From Oscillospiraceae bacterium (GTDB taxonomy: Bacteria; Bacillota; Clostridia; Oscillospirales; Oscillospiraceae): a DNA stretch of 11,029 nucleotides. The stretch covers positions 1-11,029 of the forward strand of contig JAFVAS010000180.1 of assembly GCA_017480395.1 (NCBI GenBank), read 5' to 3'. Each line of letters starts with the position of its first letter. Positions within the stretch are counted from its first letter, which is position 1. The translations under genes were made by a program, and so were the position numbers. Below the pieces are notes generated by a model. It saw only the letters and a list, made by a program, of their open reading frames with translations. It ran no database searches and was not told the DNA's origin. Of this stretch, positions 1 to 8,907 are shown piece by piece.

Positions 1-1
1 A

Positions 2-363
2 GGCATAAGGCAGAAAAAACAGATCGCCGGGAATCGTTGCGGATATTTCCCCGGCCAGATTAAGAAAAAACGGGCCCCTGTGCGCCAGAAATACAGCCCC
101 GCCGAATGCGAGCGCCTGATGGAGCTGATCGACCGCAGATAGGAGGCGTTTCTTGTGGATCTCCCCTACTGCGGCGGCAGGCACGACCTGATGATCTGGC
201 AGCTATACGATGCGATTGCCGCATTTTCCTACTACGAGGTTCTGCCGGAGAAGGAAACGCCGGAGGAATTCGAGAAAACCTGGGCGGTCAACACTGCGGC
301 TACTGGCACGTCGTAGATCATAGCCCGTCGCTGGCGAAATACGAGGGCCTGGAGAAGATCTGA
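2..363 (+). pseudogene. Broken coding remnant of unknown family (in-frame stop plus frameshift)
   Basis: Codon use looks coding (mostly G/C third positions) in one frame from base 2 to about 295, interrupted only by a TAG at 140-142. The protein-like signal then moves to the next frame and runs to a TGA at 361-363. The first part is basic and ends with residues like SPAECERLMELIDRR. The second part begins near VDLPYCGGRHDLMIWQLYDA. The shifted tail reads HCGYWHVVDHSPSLAKYEGL. I do not recognise the family. One reading is a single decayed gene with a nonsense mutation and a frameshift near 285-300. The other is two genes: one ending at 142, and a second starting at GTG 155 behind the AGGAGG at 141-146 that overlaps the stop, with only the second frameshifted. 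The 5' end lies outside the window. Confidence 0.45.
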
Positions 364-411
364 CCGCATCGAGGAAGTCAGAACAAATCAAGTGTTGAGG
401 GGGTATTAAAG

Positions 412-876
412 ATGAACATAAAAGAAACACTTCACGCAAAACGGCTGAAAACCGAGGCACATATCCGCGCGCTGGAGGCGGCGGGAACGGCAGGGAAACG
501 ATATACGGCCACCATGCCGGATATCCCCTTCCTTGTGTTGGGACTGCTTTGCGACGTCGGGTGGCTCATGCACCTGATCGCCGGAGGTGCCCGCCTGTTC
601 CGTGGCTTTGATCCGCTTCTCTGCCTCTCGTTGATCGGTGTGATTGTCGGTGTGGGCATGACCATTTATCTGAACCGGATCCAGGAAAAAGAGATCGCAT
701 TGCGGTATCAGAAGAATCTCAGCTTTGGCCTGACCATCGCCTCCGGGCTTGTCGGCGGCGTTGCCGGAATCCTGCTCGGAAGTCCCTGGATTGCAATTGG
801 CGGTTTTTTGAATTTTGTCACAGGCCTGCCCCTCTACCTGTCCTTCAAGCCGGGAATCCGATATGGGGTACAGTGA
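412..876 (+). CDS. Small four-helix membrane protein, function unknown
   Basis: A 154-residue integral membrane protein. The start ATG is preceded by GAGGGGG at 397-403 with 8-nt spacing, a good ribosome-binding site. The first ~35 residues are charged and probably cytoplasmic. Four hydrophobic segments follow, at about 38-58, 66-87, 103-123 and 126-144; the last two are Gly-rich (for example GLVGGVAGILLG) and separated by a very short turn. A short charged loop (NRIQEKEIALRYQKN) joins helices 2 and 3. No catalytic motif is visible and I do not recognise the family. It follows the broken remnant by 48 bp with no clear promoter of its own, so it may be a leftover of a longer operon extending left of the window. 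Transcription ends at the strong hairpin 28 bp downstream. Confidence 0.75.
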   Translation: MNIKETLHAKRLKTEAHIRALEAAGTAGKRYTATMPDIPFLVLGLLCDVGWLMHLIAGGARLFRGFDPLLCLSLIGVIVGVGMTIYLNRIQEKEIALRYQKNLSFGLTIASGLVGGVAGILLGSPWIAIGGFLNFVTGLPLYLSFKPGIRYGVQ

Positions 877-903
877 CAACGCGCCCAATCGGCCGATCAA
901 TCC

Positions 904-951
904 AAAACGCTCCCGCTGGGCGGCGCTGTCGCCGCCCAGCGGGAGCGTTTT
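904..951. terminator. Bidirectional intrinsic terminator with perfect 22-bp stem
   Basis: Arms 904-925 and 930-951 are perfect reverse complements around a CTGT loop. The stem begins with AAAA and ends with TTTT, so an RNA from either strand carries a GC-rich hairpin followed by a U run. It lies between two convergent genes (ends at 876 and 983) and can terminate both. Confidence 0.9.
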
Positions 952-982
952 CCCTCGGCTATATGCTTGCGCGCAGAATCGG

Positions 983-1546
983 CTAAACCAATTCCTTTGG
1001 CGTACCGATCTGCCCCAGATGATTCTCCGCAGTGTACACGGCGCAATTGCCGATATATTTTGACCAGTAGCTCCCGCGGGATTCCGGCGTCAGGTATTCG
1101 AGAACGCCCTTCATCGCGATGGCGTGGGTCGAGATCAGGACATTGCCCGAAATCGGGCGGATTTCCTCAATGAAGGCGCCGCACCGGGACACAACGCACT
1201 CCAGCTGTTCCATCCCCTCCGGGGCGGGATTGTGGACAAAGTCGCTGAAGAAGGCGATGATCTCCGGCGTTGGATGCTTCAGGTCTGATCCCTCATAGGG
1301 GCCATAGTCCATCTCGATCAGGCGTTCATCGATCACAATTTCCCGGCCGGGCGCCACGATCTCGGCGGTCTGGATCGCGCGGATCAGCGGGCTGGAGAAC
1401 ACATAGTCAAAGGGGATCTCCCGCAGCAGCTCTGCCGCCTGCTCCGCCTGTTGGATTCCCTCTTCATTCAACGGATAATTGCTCCGCCCCTGGAGGACGT
1501 TCGCGCGATTCAGCTCCGTTTTGCCATGGCGAATCAAGTAAATCAT
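983..1546 (-). CDS. Histidine phosphatase superfamily protein (phosphoglycerate-mutase-like)
   Basis: A 187-residue single-domain enzyme of the branch-1 histidine phosphatase family, which hydrolyses or transfers phosphate through a phospho-histidine intermediate. Visible motifs are RHG at 6-8 (His7 is the expected phospho-acceptor), Asn13, SSPLIRAIQT at 51-60 with the conserved Arg56, acidic Glu78 in the EMDYGPYEG stretch, and the second catalytic His141 in STHAIAMK. The length fits small cofactor-independent phosphatases of the CobC/GpmB/PhoE type; the substrate cannot be told from sequence, and no cobalamin genes are near. The ATG at 1546 is chosen because an AGGGGAGG site lies just upstream of it and a promoter lies about 80 bp upstream. 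A GTG at 1696 would extend the frame, but that extension is unlike the family and lies upstream of the promoter. Confidence 0.88.
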   Translation of the reverse strand: MIYLIRHGKTELNRANVLQGRSNYPLNEEGIQQAEQAAELLREIPFDYVFSSPLIRAIQTAEIVAPGREIVIDERLIEMDYGPYEGSDLKHPTPEIIAFFSDFVHNPAPEGMEQLECVVSRCGAFIEEIRPISGNVLISTHAIAMKGVLEYLTPESRGSYWSKYIGNCAVYTAENHLGQIGTPKELV

Positions 1547-1629
1547 CGTGCATCCTCCCCTGTTTTCCGTGCGCCTGCCCCGCCGCGCGCTCACTTCATC
1601 GCAGGCGCGCAGGGAGCTTCTCTGTGCGT

Positions 1630-1658
1630 ATTGTATGCCATCCATTCCGAATATGCAA
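1630..1658 (-). promoter_or_regulatory. Predicted promoter of the histidine phosphatase gene
   Basis: Read on the minus strand, TTGCAT (1653-1658) and TACAAT (1630-1635) are separated by exactly 17 bp. The -10 box matches the sigma-A consensus at 5 of 6 positions; the -35 box is weak. The start of transcription would fall near 1623, leaving a leader of about 75 nt before the ATG at 1546. This supports the downstream start choice. Confidence 0.55.
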
Positions 1659-1699
1659 GGCTTTTGTCGCCGCCGGGCAGCGCCGGATGCGCCCACGCA

Positions 1700-1728
1700 T
1701 TGAAACGCCGCCCCTTCTGTGATATGAT
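1700..1728 (+). promoter_or_regulatory. Predicted promoter of the metallophosphoesterase gene
   Basis: TTGAAA (1700-1705) and TATGAT (1723-1728) are separated by 17 bp, a good sigma-A-type match. Transcription would begin near 1735, about 80 nt before the ATG at 1815. The site is back to back with the minus-strand promoter at 1630-1658, only about 40 bp away, so one regulator could affect both. Confidence 0.6.
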
Positions 1729-1814
1729 TTCATGGAGCATCCCCGCCGGTGCCGGCGAAGCGTATACCCGAACGCAGCATTTCACATTTTCTATCGCAGA
1801 GGATCGATCACCAC

Positions 1815-2561
1815 ATGAGTCTATACGCCATCGGAGACCTGCATCTGCACTTTCAGTCGCCGCTGAAGGCCACCGCGCAGAAAAAAGACCGGGTCTGGAA
1901 AAACCACGAGGAAACGTTCAAAAAGAACTGCGCCCGGCTGCTCACCCCGGACGACACGCTGGTGCTGGTGGGCGACCACAGCTGGGGCCGCAGCCTCGCG
2001 GAGTGCGAGGCGGATTTTCGCTATATCGCGCAGCTCCCCGGCCGCAAAATCCTCACGCGCGGCAACCACGATATGTTCTGGGACGCGGCCAAGACCGGGC
2101 AGCTGAACGAGCGCTTTGCCGGGCAGCTGTCGTTTTTGCAGAACAACTATTTCCGCTACCGCGACTACGCGCTGGTGGGCACCAAGGGCTACACCTTCGA
2201 GGGGCCGTTTTATCTCAACGCCCGGGGGCGCGTCATCGGCTGGGACGAGCGGGCGGAGGCGCACGCCAAAAAGCTGGTGGAGCGGGAGCTCCAGCGGCTG
2301 CGGCTCTCCTTCGAGGCGGCCAGGGCGGACGGCTGCCGGAGGTTCATTCTGTTTCTCCACTATCCGCCGACCAACATTCTGGAGGAGGACAGCGCCTTCA
2401 CCGCCATGGCGGAGGAATACGGCGCGGAGCAGGTGATCTACGCCCACTGCCACGGGGAGGCGCGCTTTCACGACAGCATCCAGGGCGAGAAGAACGGCAT
2501 TCAGTACCGCCTCGTGTCGGGGGACTACCTCAAGTGGCAGCCGCTGAAGGTGCTGGATTGA
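1815..2561 (+). CDS. Calcineurin-like metallophosphoesterase (COG1768-like)
   Basis: A 248-residue soluble protein with the ordered metal-binding motifs of the calcineurin-like phosphoesterase fold: GDLHLH at 7-12 (Asp8, His10), GDHSWG at 53-58 (Asp54), GNHD at 83-86 (Asn84, His85), LHYPP with His182, and AHCHG with His211 and His213. The start AIGDLHLH and the GDxSW form resemble the COG1768 group of predicted phosphohydrolases, from memory of that family. Two motif positions differ from the usual pattern: HCH replaces the common GHxH, and His55 replaces Ile or Val in GDISW. All metal ligands appear kept, so an active two-metal phosphatase or phosphodiesterase is likely; the substrate is unknown. 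ATG 1815 is chosen over an upstream in-frame start at 1749 because the family motif begins immediately and AGAGGA lies at 1798-1803. It ends just before a shared terminator. Confidence 0.88.
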   Translation: MSLYAIGDLHLHFQSPLKATAQKKDRVWKNHEETFKKNCARLLTPDDTLVLVGDHSWGRSLAECEADFRYIAQLPGRKILTRGNHDMFWDAAKTGQLNERFAGQLSFLQNNYFRYRDYALVGTKGYTFEGPFYLNARGRVIGWDERAEAHAKKLVERELQRLRLSFEAARADGCRRFILFLHYPPTNILEEDSAFTAMAEEYGAEQVIYAHCHGEARFHDSIQGEKNGIQYRLVSGDYLKWQPLKVLD

Positions 2562-2606
2562 GGGACGGCGCAGCACGGCTCATTGGCCCTCCCTTCCGGA
2601 CGGAAC

Positions 2607-2643
2607 AAAAGGGCCCGGCTCATCTGAGCCAGGCCCCTTTTTC
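2607..2643. terminator. Bidirectional intrinsic terminator
   Basis: An imperfect GC-rich hairpin centred on GGCTC-ATCT-GAGCC, with outer AAAAGGGCC/GGCCCCTTTTT arms containing a mismatch and an extra C. It has an A run on the left and a T run on the right, so it can work on both strands. It sits between the converging metallophosphoesterase (ends 2561) and the PAS-GGDEF-EAL gene (ends 2694). Confidence 0.8.
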
Positions 2644-2693
2644 GGTGCATTTTATTCCGCTGCGGCGGGAAAGTCCGGGCGGACAGGCCTGCG

Positions 2694-4355
2694 TCAATCG
2701 TATCTTGCCAGCATCTGCTCGAAGGAGAGCGGGTCGGCAAAGAGGGCACCCTGCATGGTGGTGACCGGGTAATCCCGCAGGATATCCCGCAGCGAGGCCC
2801 GGTCAACGCCCTTGACGTTGATATGCTTCACGCAGCTGGCGGCCAGCTTGGTCAGGTACTCCAGGATGTCCCGGTCGCGGGCATTCTCCTCCACTCCGTG
2901 GAGGAATTTGCTCTCCAGGCACACGGCGTCCACCGGCGCACTCTTCAGGAAGCCGATGGAGTCGGCACCGCTGCCGAAGCCGTCGATGATGACAAGGATC
3001 TGATCCTCATGCAGCCGGTCGATGATCTCCCGCATTCGGTTGGCGTCGATGTAGCGGCAATCGCTGGCAAATTTCAGGCTCAGCTGGGGCGGCGGGAAGC
3101 CGGTCTCCCGCAGGAACGTGTGCAGGCTTTCGAGGAAGTAGTCCGCCTCCAGCTGTATCCGGTAGACGTTCAGGCACAGCAGGAACCCGGGGTCCTTTTC
3201 CAGGAATTTTGCCCCGTCCAGCAGGCCCTGGCGCAGGATGAAATCCCCCAGCTCCTCAAAAATGAAGTCCCGCTCCAGAATGGGCATGAACTGCTCCGGG
3301 CCGACCCGGCCGGACTGCTCATCCTTCCAGGCGATGGTGGCCTCCGCGCCGTTCGTCCTTCCGGTGGCCGCGTCGATCACCGGCACATATTCCAGGAAGA
3401 AGCCCCGGCAATCATCCCCGACGCAGTCCCGGATGGTGTTGATCCGCTCCAGCGAATGGGACTGATCGTAATTGATGCTGCCGTTGAAGTCCACCAGGTC
3501 GCCGTGCTTGTGCTGGCGGGACTCCTCATAGGCGTAGTAGAGGCAGGCGTACACGGTGGACGCCTCGGCCTCATTGCTGAACACGGCGATCATGCCGCCG
3601 TTGGCGGCCAGAATGTTGCGGATGCCGTTGATCTCGATGCCCCGCTGCAGGCGGTAGCGGAGCATGTCGTAAATCGCGGTGATCTGCTCCCGGGACAGCG
3701 CGTCCGTCAGCAGCGCAAAGGTCGCGCCGTCGGTGCGGTAGACGGCGCAGCGATCCTTCACCGTCTCCTGGATCAGCCAGGCGACCTCCTGCAGCACCCG
3801 GTTTCCGTAGGTGTAGCCGTGCACCTGGTTGATCTCCGACAGGCCGTTGATCCCCACCAGCAGCGAAAAGACGCTCTTCCCCTCGTGCATCAGGCGGGTC
3901 AGCTGCTCCAGATAGGCGTTCTTATTGGGCAGCACGGTGACCGGGTCGATGTTGTTGGACAAGCCCTCGTTGAACAGGGCCCCGCCGATCAGGCTGGGCT
4001 CCCCCGTATCCCCCCGGAGCACCGCGCCGATGGCCCGGAAATTGCCGTACTCCCCCGTCTTGGTGCGCACCCGGTAGGTGATGTCATAGGTCTGGGCCCT
4101 GCCCTCCAGCAGGGGGATCATCACGTCCATGTAGCGCTTGCGGTCCTCCGGGTGCAGGTAGTCGTTCCAATCCATCGCGCCGTTGGGGATATACTCCCCG
4201 GGCAGGTTGAACAGATCCACGGCGCTGGCCGAATAGCGGGTGAAGCCGCCCTCCACATGCATCAGGGAGACAATCGTCCCCCGCACCAGCATCGAAAAGG
4301 CGTCAAACACATCGTCAAGCTTCTGCTTCTGCAACGGGTCCATATTGACCGTCAT
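2694..4355 (-). CDS. PAS-GGDEF-EAL protein with both catalytic domains degenerate
   Basis: A 553-residue cytosolic protein with no membrane segment. A PAS-like domain lies at about 35-127. A diguanylate-cyclase-like domain runs from about 137 to 290, where the DPVTVLPNKNAY start is recognisable but the GGDEF loop reads DGATF (209-213). An EAL-like domain covers about 315-550. In it EAL is EAT (338-340), the conserved Asn is kept (Asn396 in CLNVY), the LEITE Glu is lost (LSLKFA), IDDFG is IDGFG (Asp458 kept, second Asp gone), the KxD Lys is lost (VCLES), AEGVE is VKGVD, and the late Gln is kept (Gln535). Neither synthesis nor hydrolysis of cyclic di-GMP is expected; binding a nucleotide or a partner protein is more likely. 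The start is supported by GGGAGG 8 nt upstream. It lies 33 bp behind the hybrid kinase in one operon, suggesting a shared signalling path. Confidence 0.85.
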   Translation of the reverse strand: MTVNMDPLQKQKLDDVFDAFSMLVRGTIVSLMHVEGGFTRYSASAVDLFNLPGEYIPNGAMDWNDYLHPEDRKRYMDVMIPLLEGRAQTYDITYRVRTKTGEYGNFRAIGAVLRGDTGEPSLIGGALFNEGLSNNIDPVTVLPNKNAYLEQLTRLMHEGKSVFSLLVGINGLSEINQVHGYTYGNRVLQEVAWLIQETVKDRCAVYRTDGATFALLTDALSREQITAIYDMLRYRLQRGIEINGIRNILAANGGMIAVFSNEAEASTVYACLYYAYEESRQHKHGDLVDFNGSINYDQSHSLERINTIRDCVGDDCRGFFLEYVPVIDAATGRTNGAEATIAWKDEQSGRVGPEQFMPILERDFIFEELGDFILRQGLLDGAKFLEKDPGFLLCLNVYRIQLEADYFLESLHTFLRETGFPPPQLSLKFASDCRYIDANRMREIIDRLHEDQILVIIDGFGSGADSIGFLKSAPVDAVCLESKFLHGVEENARDRDILEYLTKLAASCVKHINVKGVDRASLRDILRDYPVTTMQGALFADPLSFEQMLARYD

Positions 4356-4388
4356 ATGCGCTACCTCCCTTATAACCTCAGTTCCGCG

Positions 4389-7232
<2,844 letters not shown>

Positions 7233-7254
7233 ATCCTTCGCCCCTCTCCGTTCC

Positions 7255-7325
7255 GATTGGCTGACATGCTCCGTCCCCGCCGCGCAATCGCCTGTGCGCC
7301 TCCGCGCGGACCTGTCAGCCCAATC
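7255..7325 (-). promoter_or_regulatory. Inverted repeat forming a long hairpin in the kinase mRNA leader
   Basis: GATTGGCTGACA at 7255-7266 is the reverse complement of 7313-7325, apart from one extra base. This gives a 12-bp stem with a single bulge around a 46-nt GC-rich interior that could pair further. It lies between the predicted promoter (7352-7380) and the ribosome-binding site (7241-7249). The outer stem ends only a few bases from that site, so folding could affect translation. It could instead be a protein operator with widely spaced half-sites. It matches no riboswitch I recognise. Confidence 0.45.
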
Positions 7326-7351
7326 ACCGCAATCTGTGTTCAATCAACAGA

Positions 7352-7380
7352 ATTATATCACGCGGATGGTGGGGAATCAA
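7352..7380 (-). promoter_or_regulatory. Predicted strong promoter of the kinase/PAS-GGDEF-EAL operon
   Basis: On the minus strand, TTGATT (7375-7380) and a perfect TATAAT (7352-7357) are separated by exactly 17 bp. Transcription should start near 7345, giving a leader of about 113 nt before the ATG at 7232. This is the best sigma-A-type promoter in the window, and no obvious activator site lies upstream of it. Confidence 0.75.
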
Positions 7381-7551
7381 GGAAGGAAGGTCCTTAAGCG
7401 GAGAAATCTGTCAGCGGCCGGTCGCCCACTCCCCTCCAATCCCATCCTAAATGTGATCGAAGTTTTGATGCCCATCTATCATTTTAAGGCCAACTGAGCC
7501 GGAGCTGCTCCGGCCCGCCCTTGAAAAAACCATCCCGGGAGGATGAAAAAG

Positions 7552-8136
7552 ATGAAACGCATTCTGTGTCTCGGCGACTCCAACACCTTCGGATTCGACC
7601 CCCGCTCCTACCTCGGTTCCCGCTACCCCGCCGATGTGCGCTGGACGGAGCTGCTCCGCCGTGCGGGCTGGGAGGCGGTCAACTGCGGGCAGAACGGGCT
7701 GTCCATTCCCCGGCCATCCGCCTTCCCGGAGCTGGCCCGGCTCCTGGCCCGCGCCCAGCCGCTGGACGGAATCGCGGTGATGCTGGGCAGCAACGACCTG
7801 CTGCAGGGCGCCTCCGCCCAGGAGGCCGGAGTGCGGATGGAGGCGCTGCTCCGATGGATTCTGGAGCAGGCAGCCGACACTCCGGTTGTCCTGATCGCCC
7901 CGCCGCCCATGTGCGCCGGGGAGTGGGTGCAGAGCCCGGCGCTGATCGACGCGTCCCTCCGGCTGACGGCGGAATACCGGGCGCTGGCCGAACGGCTCGG
8001 CCTGGCCTTTGCCGACGCCGGGGCGTGGGACATCGCCCTGACCTTTGACGGCGTGCATTTTGCCCCCGAGGGGCACGCCGCCTTTGCCCGGGGACTGGGG
8101 GAAGTGTTGGCCCGCCTCCCGGCACGGAGACCATAA
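7552..8136 (+). CDS. SGNH/GDSL-family hydrolase (lipase, esterase or deacetylase type)
   Basis: A 194-residue protein with the four SGNH blocks in order. Block I is CLGDSNTFG with nucleophile Ser10. Block II has Gly48 in CGQNGLS. Block III has Asn81 in GSNDLL. Block V is DGVHF with Asp166 and His169, which complete the triad. The GDSNTFG form resembles esterases and arylesterases of the TesA/SGNH group. No signal peptide or membrane helix is seen, so it probably acts in the cytoplasm on an ester or acetyl group; the substrate is not deducible. An ATG at 7543 is in frame, but GGGAGG (7537-7542) directly abuts it, while the ATG at 7552 has the proper 9-nt spacing and is chosen. No convincing promoter was found in the 170 bp upstream. 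It is divergent from the kinase operon and ends just before the pho-box-like promoter. Confidence 0.87.
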   Translation: MKRILCLGDSNTFGFDPRSYLGSRYPADVRWTELLRRAGWEAVNCGQNGLSIPRPSAFPELARLLARAQPLDGIAVMLGSNDLLQGASAQEAGVRMEALLRWILEQAADTPVVLIAPPPMCAGEWVQSPALIDASLRLTAEYRALAERLGLAFADAGAWDIALTFDGVHFAPEGHAAFARGLGEVLARLPARRP

Positions 8137-8145
8137 TGGAGTTTC

Positions 8146-8184
8146 TTCACAGTTTCTTTACAGAAGTTTCAGCTTCGTTTCAGC
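8146..8184 (+). promoter_or_regulatory. Four 11-bp-spaced direct repeats resembling a PhoP/PhoB (pho) box
   Basis: Hexamers TTCACA (8146-8151), TTTACA (8157-8162), TTCAGC (8168-8173) and TTCAGC (8179-8184) are each separated by exactly 5 bp, giving an 11-bp period over four copies. The Gram-positive PhoP box is known as direct TT(A/T/C)ACA-like hexamers with 5-bp gaps, about -60 to -20 from the transcription start. The first two copies match it; the last two diverge at the end. Relative to the TATGAT at 8194-8199 the repeats would cover about -60 to -22, the place expected for an activator. Another OmpR/PhoB-family regulator is equally possible. Confidence 0.65.
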
Positions 8185-8193
8185 AGGGCACGC

Positions 8194-8199
8194 TATGAT
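8194..8199 (+). promoter_or_regulatory. -10 box (TATGAT) of an activator-type promoter
   Basis: TATGAT matches TATAAT at 5 of 6 positions and begins 10 bp after the last hexamer of the repeat array. No TTGACA-like -35 box lies 17 bp upstream; the repeats occupy that place, as is usual for promoters needing a PhoB/PhoP-type activator. The predicted start is near 8206. Confidence 0.6.
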
Positions 8200-8205
8200 A
8201 GGATC

Positions 8206-8333
8206 GTTCCAAGGGACGGGGCGCTCCCCCCTCGCTCCGACCCGGAACCGCTTCACTTCATTTCTTTTCTCCTCTCTTTTCTCTCATCTCTCACAGGAAG
8301 GCCCGACTCAGCCGCGCTGAGCCGGGCCTTTTT
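8206..8333 (+). ncRNA. Candidate small RNA with a C/U-rich tract, about 128 nt
   Basis: The stretch between the pho-box-like promoter and an intrinsic terminator holds no supported coding frame: the one open frame starts inside the -10 box and has no ribosome-binding site. The predicted RNA has a small 5' GGGG/CCCC hairpin (8218-8229), a 42-nt tract without G (8251-8292, only three A), and the terminator stem. The tract contains TCTCCTCTC (8268-8276), complementary to purine-rich ribosome-binding sites, as in Gram-positive regulatory RNAs that block translation through unpaired C/U-rich segments (FsrA and RsaE are known examples of the principle). The call rests on layout, not on a known family. 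It could instead be the 3' untranslated part of the SGNH gene or a leader for the sigma operon. Confidence 0.45.
8298..8333 (+). terminator. Intrinsic terminator of the candidate small RNA / SGNH gene
   Basis: A 15-bp stem (8298-8312 with 8316-8330) with one A/C mismatch, a three-base CGC loop, and five Ts at 8329-8333. The loop-side arms are CTCAGC/GCTGAG, similar in style to the terminator at 2607-2643. It separates upstream transcription from the sigma-factor operon that starts at 8464. Confidence 0.85.
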
Positions 8334-8422
8334 GTCCGCATTGCCCGGGGCGTCGCCGCCCCGTCCCCCGCCTTCGTCAAATTTTTTTGTCCATCCCCGC
8401 ACATTTGGCCCCCGTTCTCCGT

Positions 8423-8428
8423 TATACT
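8423..8428 (+). promoter_or_regulatory. Possible -10 box of the sigma-factor operon
   Basis: TATACT lies 35 bp before the chosen TTG start. No recognisable sigma-A -35 box lies 16-19 bp upstream (the sequence is around ACATTT). If real, the promoter may need an activator or be read by the operon's own sigma factor, whose consensus is unknown. A 7-bp GC hairpin at 8346-8363 and a T7 run at 8382-8388 lie further upstream without clear function. Confidence 0.3.
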
Positions 8429-8463
8429 GATTGAGCACTACGGGAGAAGGGAGGGCCTGCGCA

Positions 8464-8907
8464 TTGATCGACATCGAGGAGCAGTATGAAAAAATCTACC
8501 GCTACTGCTATTACCGTCTCCGCGACCCCCAGCGGGCGGAGGACGTGACCCAGGAGACCTTCCTGCGCTATTTTGCCAGCGACAGCTACCGCAACACCGG
8601 GCAGGTGCTCCACTATCTCTACACCATCGCCCGACACCTCTGCGTGGACGAGTTCCGCCGCCCGGTTTCCGAGCCCCTGCCCGAGGCGCTGCCCTCCGGC
8701 GAGGATCTGCTGACCCACCTGGCGGTACAGGCCGCGCTGGAGCAGCTCGCCGAGGACGACCGGGAGCTGGTGTTGCTGCGCTACGGGAACGAGGTGCCCA
8801 TGGGGGTGCTGTGCCGCCTGTACGGCGTGTCCCGATTCGCGCTCTACCGCCGATTACAGCGAATTTTAAAGCAGCTCAAAACCGCGTTGAAGGAGGATGA
8901 CCCATGA
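8464..8907 (+). CDS. ECF-like RNA polymerase sigma factor, TTG start
   Basis: A 147-residue sigma-70-family protein with only regions 2 and 4. Region 2 spans about 5-66 (YRYCYYRLRDPQRAEDVTQ, then TFLRYF and YLYTIARHLCVDEFRR; the AEDVTQETF motif is typical). Region 4 spans about 88-143 (LAEDDRELVLLRY, helix-turn-helix GVLCRLYGVSRFALYRRLQR). It should direct RNA polymerase to a small set of promoters, probably including its own. TTG 8464 is preferred because AAGGGAGGG lies 8 nt upstream and region 2 begins immediately; an in-frame TTG at 8431 has no such site. Its stop overlaps the next start by 4 nt (ATGA), so the two are translationally coupled. The position ahead of a membrane protein and an ABC transporter suggests control of a cell-envelope or efflux response. 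Confidence 0.88.
   Translation: MIDIEEQYEKIYRYCYYRLRDPQRAEDVTQETFLRYFASDSYRNTGQVLHYLYTIARHLCVDEFRRPVSEPLPEALPSGEDLLTHLAVQAALEQLAEDDRELVLLRYGNEVPMGVLCRLYGVSRFALYRRLQRILKQLKTALKEDDP

Noticed and set aside
1451..2764. A 437-codon plus-strand frame across the divergent promoters and the metallophosphoesterase
   Set aside because: It overlaps genes with intact catalytic motifs in another frame and reads as low-complexity Arg/Gly/Ala-rich sequence.
7233..7343. Upstream ATG at 7343 for the hybrid kinase
   Set aside because: It sits at the predicted transcription start, would lack a ribosome-binding site, and adds an Arg/Cys-rich tail unlike the family.
7294..7497. 67-codon plus-strand frame in the gap before the SGNH gene
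   Set aside because: It has no ribosome-binding site, overlaps the minus-strand promoter and leader, and has no recognisable features.
8194..8320. Short plus-strand frame starting at the ATG inside TATGAT
   Set aside because: The start lies in the -10 box, upstream of the predicted transcript, with no ribosome-binding site. Its Ser/Phe-rich sequence simply reflects the pyrimidine tract.
8346..8363. GGGGCG/CGCCCC hairpin as a second terminator before the sigma operon
   Set aside because: The stem is only 7 bp and the T run is about 20 bp away, too far to act as a terminator.
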